Positions 33,896 to 42,705 of a stretch of DNA of 64,000 bases are shown one piece after another; positions within the stretch are counted from its first letter, which is position 1; every line of letters begins with the position of its first letter. Made by a program: the position numbers and the translations under genes. Source of the DNA: Saccharothrix sp. NRRL B-16314 (lineage in GTDB: Bacteria > Actinomycetota > Actinomycetes > Mycobacteriales > Pseudonocardiaceae); NCBI RefSeq assembly GCF_000716595.1, contig NZ_JNXC01000024.1, positions 42,961 through 106,960 of the forward strand, given 5' to 3'. The notes under the pieces were generated by a model, which ran no database searches, was not told where the DNA came from, and saw nothing but the letters and a program-made list of their open reading frames with translations.

Positions 33896-34558
33896 TCAGC
33901 GCGCGGGTACCGCGATCGCGGTCACCACAAACCCCTCCCGCGCCAGCCAGCGACCGGTGAACCCGTCCAGCGCGACGCCGTCCACCACAGGGGCCTCGAT
34001 GAGGATCCGCGCGGTGAACGTGCCGTCGTCCGGGTTGATGGTCACCTCCGCATCCTCGAACCCCAGCCACTTCCGCGCCAGCGGGAACCACGCCTTGTAG
34101 ACCGTCTCCTTGGCGCTGAACAGCAGCCGGTCCCACGCGACCTTGTCGCCCGACGCCCTCAGCTCGGGCATCCGGGCCAGCTCGCCGGGTACCGCGATGG
34201 CGTCCAGCACGCCTTCCGGCGTCGGCTGGTTCGGCTCGGCGTCGAGCCCGATCGACCACACGTCGGCCGTGCGCCCCACGGCCGCCGCCCGGTAACCGGT
34301 GCAGTGCGTGATGCTGCCGACGACGCCCTCCGGCCAGATCGGCTCGCGCTTCGGGCCCGGCAGCACCGGCGCCGGCGGGAACCCCAGCGCGCCCAACGCC
34401 GTGCGCGCGCAGTGCCGCCCGGTGGTGAACTCCTTGCGCCTCTTGTCGACCGACTTGGCGATGAGTTCCTCCTCTTCGGGGAACAGCACCACCCCGTCGG
34501 GATCGGTGAAGGACTCGAACGCGGACACCGGCGGCGGCAGCAGCAGGTCGATGATCAT
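33896..34558 (-). CDS. 4'-phosphopantetheinyl transferase (EntD/Sfp-type)
   Basis: The 220-residue enzyme transfers phosphopantetheine from CoA to carrier proteins. VVGSITHC holds the conserved GSITH motif, IGLDAE the metal-binding acidic residues, and FSAKETVYKAWFP the WFSAKEA-like active-site block. The ATG overlaps the stop of the phosphoesterase gene (ATGA). It would activate carriers of siderophore, nonribosomal peptide or polyketide pathways elsewhere in the genome. Similar pairs of a phosphoesterase and this enzyme recur in actinomycetes. Confidence 0.9.
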   Translation of the reverse strand: MIIDLLLPPPVSAFESFTDPDGVVLFPEEEELIAKSVDKRRKEFTTGRHCARTALGALGFPPAPVLPGPKREPIWPEGVVGSITHCTGYRAAAVGRTADVWSIGLDAEPNQPTPEGVLDAIAVPGELARMPELRASGDKVAWDRLLFSAKETVYKAWFPLARKWLGFEDAEVTINPDDGTFTARILIEAPVVDGVALDGFTGRWLAREGFVVTAIAVPAR

Positions 34559-35400
34559 CGTGCGTCCCCCTCGCGCAGCACGTCCACCAGCGGCGCGGAG
34601 GTCCAGCCGCGCGGCTGCCACTCCCGCGGGTAGCCGAGCGACACCTCGTCGAAGCGGACGCCGTCCTTGCGGATCGTGCGCGGGATGTGGAGGTGCCCGT
34701 AGACCATCGCCGCCGCCCGGAACCGCAGGTGCCAGTCCGCCGTCAGCTCGGTGCCGCACCACAACGCGAATTCGGGGTACCGCAGCACGAACGTGGGATC
34801 CCGAACGAGTGGCCAGTGATTGATCAGCACGGTCTGCAACGTAGTGTCCACGGCGAGCAACCGCCGCTCGGTCTCCTCGACCCGCGCCACGCACCACGCC
34901 TCGCGGCTCGGGTACGGGTCGGGGTGCAGGAAGTACTCGTCCGTGCAGATCACGCCGGCGTTCTGGGCGGCGTCCATCGCGGACGCCTTGTCCGTCGTGC
35001 CCGGCGGGCGGAACGTGTAGTCGTACAGCGTGAACAGCGGCGCCACCGCCACCGGGCCGCCCGCGCCCTCGAACACGGCGAACGGGTCCTCGGGCGTGAG
35101 CACGTCGATGCTCCGGCACAGCTCGACCAGCTGCTTGTAGCGCACCTCGCCGCGCGCCTGCACCGGGTCGTCCTTGGTGGTCCACAGCTCGTGGTTGCCC
35201 GGTGACCAGACCACCTTGGCGAACCGCCGGCGCAGGGTGCCCAACGCCCACTCGACGTCGTCGAACTTCTCCGCCACGTCGCCGGCCACGATTAACCAGT
35301 CGTCCGGGGAGTGCGGGTGGATGGCTTCGACGAAGTCGCGGTTCTGCTGGTAGGTGATGTGCAGGTCACTGGTTGCGAGGAGTCTCGGCGGCGTGGTCAC
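34555..35400 (-). CDS. Calcineurin-like metallophosphoesterase
   Basis: The 281-residue protein has the full metal-binding set: ATSDLHI, GDVAEKFDD, SPGNHELW, LINHWPL and YGHLHI. It likely hydrolyses a phosphoester; its pairing with the phosphopantetheinyl transferase suggests a link to carrier-protein maintenance, perhaps removal of the arm. GTG 35400 is chosen because a TACGCT box lies 7 bases upstream (leaderless); a longer ORF begins at ATG 35451. A TTA codon occurs at codon 36, rare in such genomes and dependent on the bldA tRNA. Confidence 0.85.
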   Translation of the reverse strand: MTTPPRLLATSDLHITYQQNRDFVEAIHPHSPDDWLIVAGDVAEKFDDVEWALGTLRRRFAKVVWSPGNHELWTTKDDPVQARGEVRYKQLVELCRSIDVLTPEDPFAVFEGAGGPVAVAPLFTLYDYTFRPPGTTDKASAMDAAQNAGVICTDEYFLHPDPYPSREAWCVARVEETERRLLAVDTTLQTVLINHWPLVRDPTFVLRYPEFALWCGTELTADWHLRFRAAAMVYGHLHIPRTIRKDGVRFDEVSLGYPREWQPRGWTSAPLVDVLREGDAR

Positions 35401-35407
35401 GCCTTCG

Positions 35408-35413
35408 AGCGTA
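35408..35413 (-). promoter_or_regulatory. -10 box TACGCT, leaderless
   Basis: On the minus strand TACGCT is followed by seven bases and then GTG 35400, fitting a leaderless mRNA for the phosphoesterase-PPTase operon. Confidence 0.45.
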
Positions 35414-35557
35414 TATCCGGGTGTCCACGTGTTCAGGCAGTGACCGTTCATCCGCTCGTCGCTCCCCTGGAGCCGTTCGGCGGAGCGATGGTGTCCGCGT
35501 GACGCTGTACCGCTCCCGTTCGGCGCGCGTTCTCTTACCAGGGGGCGTCCGGGTTCC

Positions 35558-35576
35558 TAGCGTGATGGGCATCACG
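35558..35576 (+). promoter_or_regulatory. -10 box with inverted repeat at the transcription start
   Basis: TAGCGT (35558-35563) is a good -10. CGTGATG-GG-CATCACG (35561-35576) is a perfect 7-bp inverted repeat beginning inside it and covering the expected start near 35570, an ideal operator position for the downstream DUF4096 protein or another regulator. Confidence 0.45.
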
Positions 35577-35598
35577 ACAGTCCTGGGCGGAGGACCTC

Positions 35599-36174
35599 AT
35601 GACCAACTACGTACGACCAGCGCAGCCTTTCGGTCGAACTGTGGGCGCGGAGATCGCACGCCAGGTGCAGCAGCACACGCACCCGGCGGTCGCGCCCAGG
35701 CGCACCGACGACGCCGCCCTGGCCATGTTGCTGCGCGCCCGCCAGCGCGGTGACGCCCAGCGGCAGGAGCCGTGGGTGCGCCGGGCGCCGGAAGCACCGC
35801 CCCGACCGCCGCACGCGGACGTGATCGAACACCTCGCCGCGCGCCTGGTGCCGCCGTCGCTGTGGGCGGCGGTGGAGCCGCTGATCCCGCCCGCGAAGGT
35901 GCGCCGGCAGGGCGGTGGCCGCGGTCGGGTGTCGGACCGGGCGCTCTTCACGGCGATCGTGTTCGTGCTGACCAGCGGCTGCGCGTGGCGGCACCTGCCG
36001 CCGACGTTCGGCGTGACCGTGCCGACCGTGCACCGGCGGTTCCAGGAGTGGACCGAGGCCGGGTTGTGGCTGCGGCTGCGGCGGGTGGCGCTGGAAGGCG
36101 CGGTGGACGACGCGGTGTGGCTGCGGCTGGTGCTGGAAGCGGCGGAACGACGGGGCGCGCGAGTCGCGGGCTGA
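35599..36174 (+). CDS. Solitary DUF4096 (IS5-type transposase N-terminal) protein
   Basis: The 191-residue protein has an unusual N-terminal tail (about 1-75, MTNYVRPAQP...), then a DUF4096 domain as found at the N-terminus of IS5/IS402-like transposases (SLWAAVEPLIPP, GRGRVSDRALFTAIVFVL, SGCAWRHLPPTFG). The DDE catalytic domain is absent and I see no terminal inverted repeats or second frame. The gene has a normal promoter and GGAGGA ribosome site. It could be a domesticated DNA-binding protein rather than an insertion sequence remnant. Confidence 0.65.
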   Translation: MTNYVRPAQPFGRTVGAEIARQVQQHTHPAVAPRRTDDAALAMLLRARQRGDAQRQEPWVRRAPEAPPRPPHADVIEHLAARLVPPSLWAAVEPLIPPAKVRRQGGGRGRVSDRALFTAIVFVLTSGCAWRHLPPTFGVTVPTVHRRFQEWTEAGLWLRLRRVALEGAVDDAVWLRLVLEAAERRGARVAG

Positions 36175-36254
36175 CCGAACGGAACGGGGGCAGGTGGACG
36201 GACGTCCTAGGAGTTGAACAGGAACGTCGGCTGGTCCGCTCGCCCGGTGTGGAG

Positions 36255-36515
36255 ATGGAAGAGATGCAGGAATTGTCCAGACGCGAGGTCGCCCTGCTCA
36301 GGGCGACCGCCGCGAACCGGGTCGACCTGACCCGCAGCGCCGAGCCGGACGTGCGGGTGGACGGTCTTCCGTTCTGCGACCCGACGACCGCTCGCTCCCT
36401 CGTGCACGCGGGCCTCATCGAAGCGGCGACGCCCGTCGCACCGGGTCACCGCGCGCCGGCCCGTCTCACGTCCGCCGGGGCCGAGGCCCTGGGCATGGCC
36501 GTGCTCGTGGCCTGA
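36255..36515 (+). CDS. Small winged-helix-like hypothetical protein
   Basis: ATG 36255 opens 86 residues: a helical start (MQELSRREVALLRATAAN), a central FCDPTTARSLVHAGLIEAA and a basic RAPARLTSAGAEAL C-terminus, which looks like a small winged helix. No ribosome site is seen and GTG 36249 is an alternative. The third-position GC is coding-like. It is convergent with the triple-TIR gene. Confidence 0.5.
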   Translation: MEEMQELSRREVALLRATAANRVDLTRSAEPDVRVDGLPFCDPTTARSLVHAGLIEAATPVAPGHRAPARLTSAGAEALGMAVLVA

Positions 36516-36521
36516 GGCGGA

Positions 36522-39410
36522 TCACCCGAAGAGCTGCGAGAGCTTGACCGCCAGGTCGGCGAGCACCCGCTCACCGTCGTGGCTCGGCAGCTCGCTCAAC
36601 GTGGACTTCGCGGGCACGCCCTGGAACCGGCTGAGCGACGGCGTCGAGTGGAACAGGCTCGGCCCGACCAGGACCGGGATGATCCGGCACCCGCCGTCCT
36701 CGGCGGCGGCCAGCAGGTGCGGCAGTTCCTCGGAGTTGATGTAGTCCGAGGCCAGCGCGTCGGCGCTGACCAGCACCAACGCCGCTCTGGCGCGGGCCAG
36801 TGCCTGGGTGATCTCGCGCTGCCAGTCGTCGCCCAGCTCGATCCGGCGGTCGGACCACACGTCCAGTCGCAGCGGTTTCAGGTGCACCTGGAGCCGGCCC
36901 AGCCAGTGCGCGTCCTGGTGGCTGTAGCAGACGAAGACCTGGTCACGCGGCACCGGCAGCCGCTTGCCGGCGAGGTCGAGCAGGTCGTCGCGGTGCAACT
37001 GCCCCAGGTAGAACCGGAACTGCGGGTCGTCCACGACCAGCCGCTGCCCGCGCGGGTCGTGGAACAGGTGGTCGCCGCGCAGGCCGCGGAACAGGTCGGC
37101 CCGCTGCCCGTCCAGCTTGACGATGCCGTCCTCGGCCCTGGCGAGGTCGAGCAGGAGGTCCACGCACACCGCCTCGTCCGGCCGGTCGCGCGTGATGAAG
37201 TCGACCACGACGTCGTGGTACTTGAGCTTCAGCCGTTCGGTGACCTTGGCGCGGGCGTGGGCGAGGTCGGTGCGCACCGACTTGCGGCTGGGCCCGGTCT
37301 GCTCGACGCCCGCCGTCACCGCGATCTGCCAGCACAGCATCTGCGCGGTGAGCAGGCTGCCGGCCGAGGCGCGGGAGATCTCGGCCCGGCGGTCGAACGC
37401 GATGTTCAGCGCGTTCTCGCCCTGCTCGATCATCCGCATGACCAGCCCCTCCACCGCCGCGCCGAGCCGGAACACGCGGATGCGGGTGGCGACGTCCGTG
37501 CCGACCGACACCAGGCTGCGCGCGGTGCCGGGGATGCCGAGCAGGACCAGCCTCTTGGCTTGAGAACCGTTGTCCGCCAACAACTTCAGGTAGTCGGCCA
37601 GCCGGTTCTGGAGGTCGACCGACAACCGCTGGAAGTCGTCCACCGCCACCATGCCCTCGTGCTTCCCGGGTAACGCGGCGATGGCCGGCAGGTCGGCCGG
37701 GTTGCGCGCGCTCAGCACCGTGACGTCGCCCAATCGCTTCGAGTCGAGCGCGACGGCATTGCGCAGCAACGTCGTCTTGCCGATGCCGGACGGACCTTCC
37801 AGCACGATGCCCAACCCGGGCTGCCGCAACGCCATCCGGAACTCGGCGAAGTCCTCCGGCTCCACGAACGTCACGGTCGGCACGCCCGCCACGGTGAACA
37901 CCTCACCCAGGCTCCGGCGCTCCGACGCCTTCGCGTCGATCGGCATCGGCGGGCCGCCACGCAGCTCCAGGGCCGCGAACCGCACGCCCTCGACCACGCT
38001 CAGCAGCGCCTCGTCCTGGCTCTCCCACTCGGCCACCGGCCGACCACCCGTCGGCAGCGGGGCCAGCGACCCGAACGGCTGGTCCTCCCACGAGGTCGCC
38101 CGGTACACGACGGGCAGCACCACGGTGGCTTCGCGTTCGTGCCGGTCCATCACCACCCGCAGTTCGCGGCTGGAACCGTACTGCGTGGCCAGCAGGTTGC
38201 GGCTGACGACCAGGACGACCACGTCGGCGTCCCGCACGAACCCGTAGACCTCGGTCTGGAGGTCGATGTCGTTCGCGGAGACGCTCCTGTTGGAGATCCG
38301 CGAAAGCGGCCCACGACGGCCCACCAGACCCGCCAGCGACTCCGCCAGCTCCTCGGCGAACCGCCCGTCCCGCGCGGCGTGCACCAGGACCAGTTCCGGT
38401 GCGCGGGGTTCGACGCGGACGACCGGCAGCGGGAGCCTGCCGGGGTGCCCGGGGTACCGGGGCTCGTCGTCCGTCCCGCCGAGGATGCCCAACATCGCGA
38501 ACACCCGCCGGCGAGCCTCCTCCGCGCCCACCCCGACGATGTTGCACAGGAGCCGGAAGGGCCTGGTGGAGCCCCCTTTGGCCACCTGGACCGCGGCGAC
38601 GTCGCCCGGCAGCCAGGCCGCGGTGTGCGACTCCCGGGAGGACAGGTTCGGCGACACGACGACCACGACCCGGTCGGCCCGGTCGAAGATCGCGGCGCTG
38701 CCGCCGGCGGCGATCCCGGTCGGTGTCAGGGCTCGTGCGTCCACCACGGCGGAGTACCCGGCCTGGCGCAGGTGGTAGGCGACCCACTCGGCCCACTCGG
38801 CGTCCTCCGAGTCGTACAGGACCGCGAAGTCCGCGCGATCGGCCCGCACCGCTCCGGGCACGCCCGTCCGGAGCCACGCGACGGCGCCGGCGTCCTCGGC
38901 CTCGACCCGGACCCGCTGGAACGCGGCGGCTTCGTCGGTGCCCTTGACGACCTCGCCGAAGAACAGGTCCGACACGATCATGCTCAACGAGCCGGGTGCG
39001 GAAGCGGTCCGCAGGGCCGCCGAGTCGAGGAGTCGGAAGGCGGCGTGCACCGCGGGGCCGGTCGCGAGGTCGTCGACGACCAGGACCTCGCCCGCGTGCA
39101 CCGCCATCCTGACCCCGGACAGTGCGTCCGCCGCCTGCTCGGCGTTGTGCTGATCGAGCCGGAGCGCGAGTGCGGCGCGCCAGCGGTCGGTGACCACGAC
39201 CTTCGGCACGTCGGCCGGGATGAGGATCAGCATCCTGTCCGGGTAGACCCGCACGTGCGTGTCGTCCCGGACCAGGCCCTCCTCCCGGAGGGAGTCCCGC
39301 ACGAGCTCGTACAACGTGCGGCGGAGGTGCGGCGGTTCCTGCTCGAAACGCGTGCCGGAGTGGAGGGCGACGATGGTGCGGTGCATCGGGTAGTCCGTCG
39401 GCCCTGTCAT
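36522..39410 (-). CDS. Giant cyclase-like / triple TIR / STAND ATPase protein
   Basis: The 962-residue protein has, in order: a degenerate class III nucleotide-cyclase-like domain (about 10-180, HRTIVALHSGTRF, then VHAGEV), TIR1 (193-300), TIR2 (338-445), an AAA/STAND ATPase (525-800; Walker A GPSGIGKT 539-546, MVAVDDF at 587-593) and TIR3 (823-962, QVFVCYSHQDAHWL to the end). The first cyclase metal Asp is replaced by His and the second acidic site is altered, so it is probably not a cyclase. TIR3 and TIR2 keep a Glu in the NADase helix (NSEELP, SSRELR); TIR1 seems degenerate. ATG 39410 follows AAGGTGG. A TTA codon occurs at codon 580. Likely a signal-activated NAD-consuming or scaffold immune protein, by inference. 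Confidence 0.75.
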   Translation of the reverse strand: MTGPTDYPMHRTIVALHSGTRFEQEPPHLRRTLYELVRDSLREEGLVRDDTHVRVYPDRMLILIPADVPKVVVTDRWRAALALRLDQHNAEQAADALSGVRMAVHAGEVLVVDDLATGPAVHAAFRLLDSAALRTASAPGSLSMIVSDLFFGEVVKGTDEAAAFQRVRVEAEDAGAVAWLRTGVPGAVRADRADFAVLYDSEDAEWAEWVAYHLRQAGYSAVVDARALTPTGIAAGGSAAIFDRADRVVVVVSPNLSSRESHTAAWLPGDVAAVQVAKGGSTRPFRLLCNIVGVGAEEARRRVFAMLGILGGTDDEPRYPGHPGRLPLPVVRVEPRAPELVLVHAARDGRFAEELAESLAGLVGRRGPLSRISNRSVSANDIDLQTEVYGFVRDADVVVLVVSRNLLATQYGSSRELRVVMDRHEREATVVLPVVYRATSWEDQPFGSLAPLPTGGRPVAEWESQDEALLSVVEGVRFAALELRGGPPMPIDAKASERRSLGEVFTVAGVPTVTFVEPEDFAEFRMALRQPGLGIVLEGPSGIGKTTLLRNAVALDSKRLGDVTVLSARNPADLPAIAALPGKHEGMVAVDDFQRLSVDLQNRLADYLKLLADNGSQAKRLVLLGIPGTARSLVSVGTDVATRIRVFRLGAAVEGLVMRMIEQGENALNIAFDRRAEISRASAGSLLTAQMLCWQIAVTAGVEQTGPSRKSVRTDLAHARAKVTERLKLKYHDVVVDFITRDRPDEAVCVDLLLDLARAEDGIVKLDGQRADLFRGLRGDHLFHDPRGQRLVVDDPQFRFYLGQLHRDDLLDLAGKRLPVPRDQVFVCYSHQDAHWLGRLQVHLKPLRLDVWSDRRIELGDDWQREITQALARARAALVLVSADALASDYINSEELPHLLAAAEDGGCRIIPVLVGPSLFHSTPSLSRFQGVPAKSTLSELPSHDGERVLADLAVKLSQLFG

Positions 39411-39431
39411 GCGCCCCACCTTCGTTCGAGG

Positions 39432-40604
39432 CTAGGCGTGCACGCCCGCCTGGTACTTCGGCACCCGCACACTGATCTTCGTCCCGAGCCCCTGCGCCGT
39501 TTCCACCACAAGACCGTAGTCGTCGCCGTAGCACCGACGCAGTCGCTCGTCGATGTTCCCCAGCCCTATCCCGGCCGTCGCGCCCACCTGGCCCGCCAAA
39601 GTGCGGCGCAGCGCGTCCGGGTCCATGCCGATGCCGTCGTCCTCGATGGTGATGTGCGCTTCCTCGCCCGCGTCCGCCGCCAGGATCGAGATGTGCCCCG
39701 GCCCGACCTTCCCCTCCATCCCGTGCCTGACCGCGTTCTCCACCAGCGGTTGCAGGCACAGGAACGGCACGGTCACCGGAAGCACCTCGGGCGCGATCTG
39801 CAACGTCACCTTCAGCCGCTCGCCGAACCTGGCCCGCTCCAGCGCCAGGTACTGGTCGATCGACTTCAGCTCCTCCGACAACGTGGTGAAATCACCCGCC
39901 CGGCGGAACGAGTAGCGGGTGAAGTCGGCGAAGTCCAGCAGCAGGGTGCGCGCGCGTTCGGGATCGGTGCGCACGTAGGAAGCGATGGCGGACAACGAGT
40001 TGTAGATGAAGTGCGGCGAGATCTGCGCCCGCAGCGCCCGCACCTCCGCCTCCACCAGCCGGGTGCGCGACCGGTCCAGCTCGGCCAGCTCCAACTGGCC
40101 GGACGCCCACCGCGCCACCTCGTTCGTGGCCCGCACCAACCCCGCCGACGCCTCCCGGCTGTACGCCGCCAGCACGCCGACCACCCGTCCCTCGACGGTG
40201 AGCGGCGCCAGCACCGCGGTGTGCACGGGGCAGTCGGTCGCGGAGCACGTGATGTCGAACGCCCGCGTCCGGCCCGTGTCGAACACGTCGGCGGCCAGGC
40301 CCATCGCCTCGGCCGCGTGGTGGTCGCCGTCGCCCTCCCAGGCCACCACCTCGGTCTCGTCGGTCAACGCCAGCGCGGGCGTGCCGAGCAGCGTGCGCAG
40401 GTGCTTGGCGGACTTCTTCGCCGCCTCGGGCACCAGCCCGGCGCGCAGCGGGGGAGCGGCGGACCACGCGGTGTGCAGGGTCTCGAACGTGATCCGCTGC
40501 TCGTGGGTCAGGAAGTCGTTGCGGGCGCGGGAAGTCCGCCACAACGTGATCACCACGGCCAGCCCGGCGAGCAGGATCGCGCCGGCCGTCCACATCGCCG
40601 TCAC
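39432..40604 (-). CDS. LytS-type sensor histidine kinase
   Basis: The 390-residue protein has one N-terminal membrane helix, a GAF-like region (about 60-180, FDITCSATDCPVHTAVLAPL), the His_kinase domain with QISPHFIYNSL carrying the phospho-acceptor His, and an HATPase (LQPLVENAVRHG, DDGIGMD, GIGLGNIDERL). It belongs to the four-gene operon with symporter, DUF485 protein and LytR-type regulator; GTG 40604 overlaps the symporter stop. The signal is probably the transported substrate, as in the BtsS/YpdA pyruvate sensors. Confidence 0.88.
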   Translation of the reverse strand: MTAMWTAGAILLAGLAVVITLWRTSRARNDFLTHEQRITFETLHTAWSAAPPLRAGLVPEAAKKSAKHLRTLLGTPALALTDETEVVAWEGDGDHHAAEAMGLAADVFDTGRTRAFDITCSATDCPVHTAVLAPLTVEGRVVGVLAAYSREASAGLVRATNEVARWASGQLELAELDRSRTRLVEAEVRALRAQISPHFIYNSLSAIASYVRTDPERARTLLLDFADFTRYSFRRAGDFTTLSEELKSIDQYLALERARFGERLKVTLQIAPEVLPVTVPFLCLQPLVENAVRHGMEGKVGPGHISILAADAGEEAHITIEDDGIGMDPDALRRTLAGQVGATAGIGLGNIDERLRRCYGDDYGLVVETAQGLGTKISVRVPKYQAGVHA

Positions 40605-42322
40605 AACCGGTCCTGACTGCGCAGACCCAGGTTCTCCGGCGCGTGCAAGCGCACCATGACGTGGTTCACCCCCGGAGGCACCTTGCGCGGCGTCAGCAGC
40701 GACACCACGTACATGACGACGAAACCCAACGGCACCGTCCACGCCGCCGGCCGGGCCAGGAACACGTGGAACCACTCGCCCCTGCTGCCGGCGCTGATCG
40801 TGACCAGGCCGGCGACCAGCGCGGGCAGCCCGCCGGCGAGCATCCCGGCGACCGCGCCGGTGGTGGTGATCCGCGTGCTCCAGATGCCCAGCACCAGCAA
40901 CGGGCACAGCGACGACGCCGCCACCGCGAACGCCAGGCCGACCATGTCCGCCACCGGCACCCGGCCCACCAGCCACGTCATGCCCAACGGCACCAGCACG
41001 GCCAGCACCGTCGACACCCGGAACCCGCGCACACCGCGCAGCCGCAGCACGTCCCGGCTCAGCACACCGGCCAGCGACACCATCAACCCCGACGACGTGG
41101 ACAGGAACGCGGCGAACGCGCCACCGGCGACGAGCGCGCCCAGCAGCTGCCCGCCCAGCCCGTCGATCATCCGGCTCGGCAGCACCAGCACCACCGCGTC
41201 CGTGTCACCGGTCATCAGCAGCTCCGGCGTGTACAGCCGGCCGAGCGCGCCGTAGATCGGCGGCATCAGGTAGAACACGCCCAACAGCCCGAGCACTATC
41301 AACGTCGTGCGCCGGGCCGCCCGGCCGTTCGGGTTGGTGTAGAAGCGCACGATCACGTGCGGCAGGCCCATCGTGCCCAGGAACGTGGCGATGATCAGCG
41401 AGTACACCGCGTACAGGGGGAACTGCTCGCCGCCGCGCATGGGCAGCGCCCACATGTCGTTCGTGTTCGACGGGATGGACCGCACGTGCGGAACGGCCGC
41501 GCCCTGCGGGAACGTGAGCCGGGTCCCGGCGGCGACCGTGTGGTCGCCGACGGGCATCTCGGCGCCGCCGTCGACCCGCTGCCCGTCCACCCGGCCCGAG
41601 CCGTTGTACGGCGTGGCCCGCTCCACCCGGAACGCCGTGTCGCTGTCGAACGTGACCGTGGTCTGCTTCGGGAACTCGGGGAACTCCGGCCCGGTCAGGT
41701 CACGCGCGCCGTGCGCGTGCCAGGCCATCACCAGGAACACCACCGGCACCGCGATCGCGGTCAGCTTGAGCCAGTACTGGAACGCCTGCACGAACGTGAT
41801 GCTGCGCATCCCGCCGGAGATCACGTTGGTGGTCACCACGACCGCGACCACCAGCGCGCCCACCCAGTCCGGCGCGCCCGTCACCGTGTGCAGGGTCAGT
41901 CCGGCGCCCTGCAACTGCGGCAGCAGGTACAGCCACCCGATCCCCAGCGCGAACACGCTCGCCACCGCGCGCACCGCCGGCGACGCGAACCGCGCCTCGG
42001 CGAAGTCCGGCAGCGTGTACGCGCCGCTGCGGCGCAGGGGAGCGGCGACCAGCGCCAGCAGCACCAGGTAGCCCGCCGTGTAGCCGACCGGGAACCACAG
42101 CATGTCCGGCCCGTGCGCGAAGATCAGCCCGGCGATGCCGACGAACGACGCCGCGGACAGGTACTCGCCGCCGATGGCCGACGCGTTCCACCACGGCGAC
42201 ACGGTGCGCGAGGCGACGAAGAAGTCCGACGTGGTGCGGGAGATCCGCAGCCCGTACGTGCCGACCAGCATCGTGCCGACCGCGACGACCAGGACCGCGA
42301 TGATGCCGTACGTACTGCTCAC
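40601..42322 (-). CDS. Sodium:solute symporter (ActP-like)
   Basis: The 573-residue membrane protein of the SSS family has about 13 helices and family landmarks SAIGGEYLSAASFVGIAG near the N-terminus and GGAFAAFLSTSSGLMVSLAG in the middle. It is of the cation/acetate or monocarboxylate symporter type, so acetate, pyruvate or propionate are likely substrates. An insertion of about 120 residues after the sixth helix (GPEFPEFPKQTTVTF...) is a known feature of actinobacterial members. GTG 42322 overlaps the DUF485 gene stop and its own stop overlaps the kinase start. Confidence 0.88.
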   Translation of the reverse strand: MSSTYGIIAVLVVAVGTMLVGTYGLRISRTTSDFFVASRTVSPWWNASAIGGEYLSAASFVGIAGLIFAHGPDMLWFPVGYTAGYLVLLALVAAPLRRSGAYTLPDFAEARFASPAVRAVASVFALGIGWLYLLPQLQGAGLTLHTVTGAPDWVGALVVAVVVTTNVISGGMRSITFVQAFQYWLKLTAIAVPVVFLVMAWHAHGARDLTGPEFPEFPKQTTVTFDSDTAFRVERATPYNGSGRVDGQRVDGGAEMPVGDHTVAAGTRLTFPQGAAVPHVRSIPSNTNDMWALPMRGGEQFPLYAVYSLIIATFLGTMGLPHVIVRFYTNPNGRAARRTTLIVLGLLGVFYLMPPIYGALGRLYTPELLMTGDTDAVVLVLPSRMIDGLGGQLLGALVAGGAFAAFLSTSSGLMVSLAGVLSRDVLRLRGVRGFRVSTVLAVLVPLGMTWLVGRVPVADMVGLAFAVAASSLCPLLVLGIWSTRITTTGAVAGMLAGGLPALVAGLVTISAGSRGEWFHVFLARPAAWTVPLGFVVMYVVSLLTPRKVPPGVNHVMVRLHAPENLGLRSQDRL

Positions 42323-42705
42323 GAGCGTTCCACGAGCTCGGCGAACTCCCGTTCACCGCGTTCGGCCTGCCGCACGTAGAACCAGCCCGCGAGCACGAAC
42401 ACCGGGAACACCAGCCCGCCCAGCAGCAGCCACGGCAGGGGCAGGCCGAACAGGCGTTGCGCGCCGACCGACGGCATGAACGTGAACACCAGCGGCAGCG
42501 CCGCGACGCTCCCGCAGACCACCGCGCACAGCAGCAGGCCGAGCCGCCGTTGCGTCCGGATGAGCGACCGCATGTACACGGCGCCCAGCTCGCTCTGCTC
42601 GTCGATCTCGCGCGAAGCGGGGTATGGGCGGGGAGCGCGGGGCGCGCGGGTGCGCGGGCTCGTCACCACCACCCGTTGGGTGTGCGGGCGCTGCGGGGAG
42701 CTCAC
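42319..42705 (-). CDS. DUF485 membrane partner of the symporter
   Basis: The 128-residue protein has a Pro/Arg-rich N-terminus and two membrane helices (LGLLLCAVVCGSVAALPLVF and LPWLLLGGLVFPVFVLAGW) with the DUF485 pattern AVYMRSLIRTQRRLG. Such proteins accompany acetate symporters. GTG 42705 overlaps the response regulator stop (GTGA). It sits between regulator and symporter genes in one operon. Confidence 0.85.
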   Translation of the reverse strand: MSSPQRPHTQRVVVTSPRTRAPRAPRPYPASREIDEQSELGAVYMRSLIRTQRRLGLLLCAVVCGSVAALPLVFTFMPSVGAQRLFGLPLPWLLLGGLVFPVFVLAGWFYVRQAERGEREFAELVERS

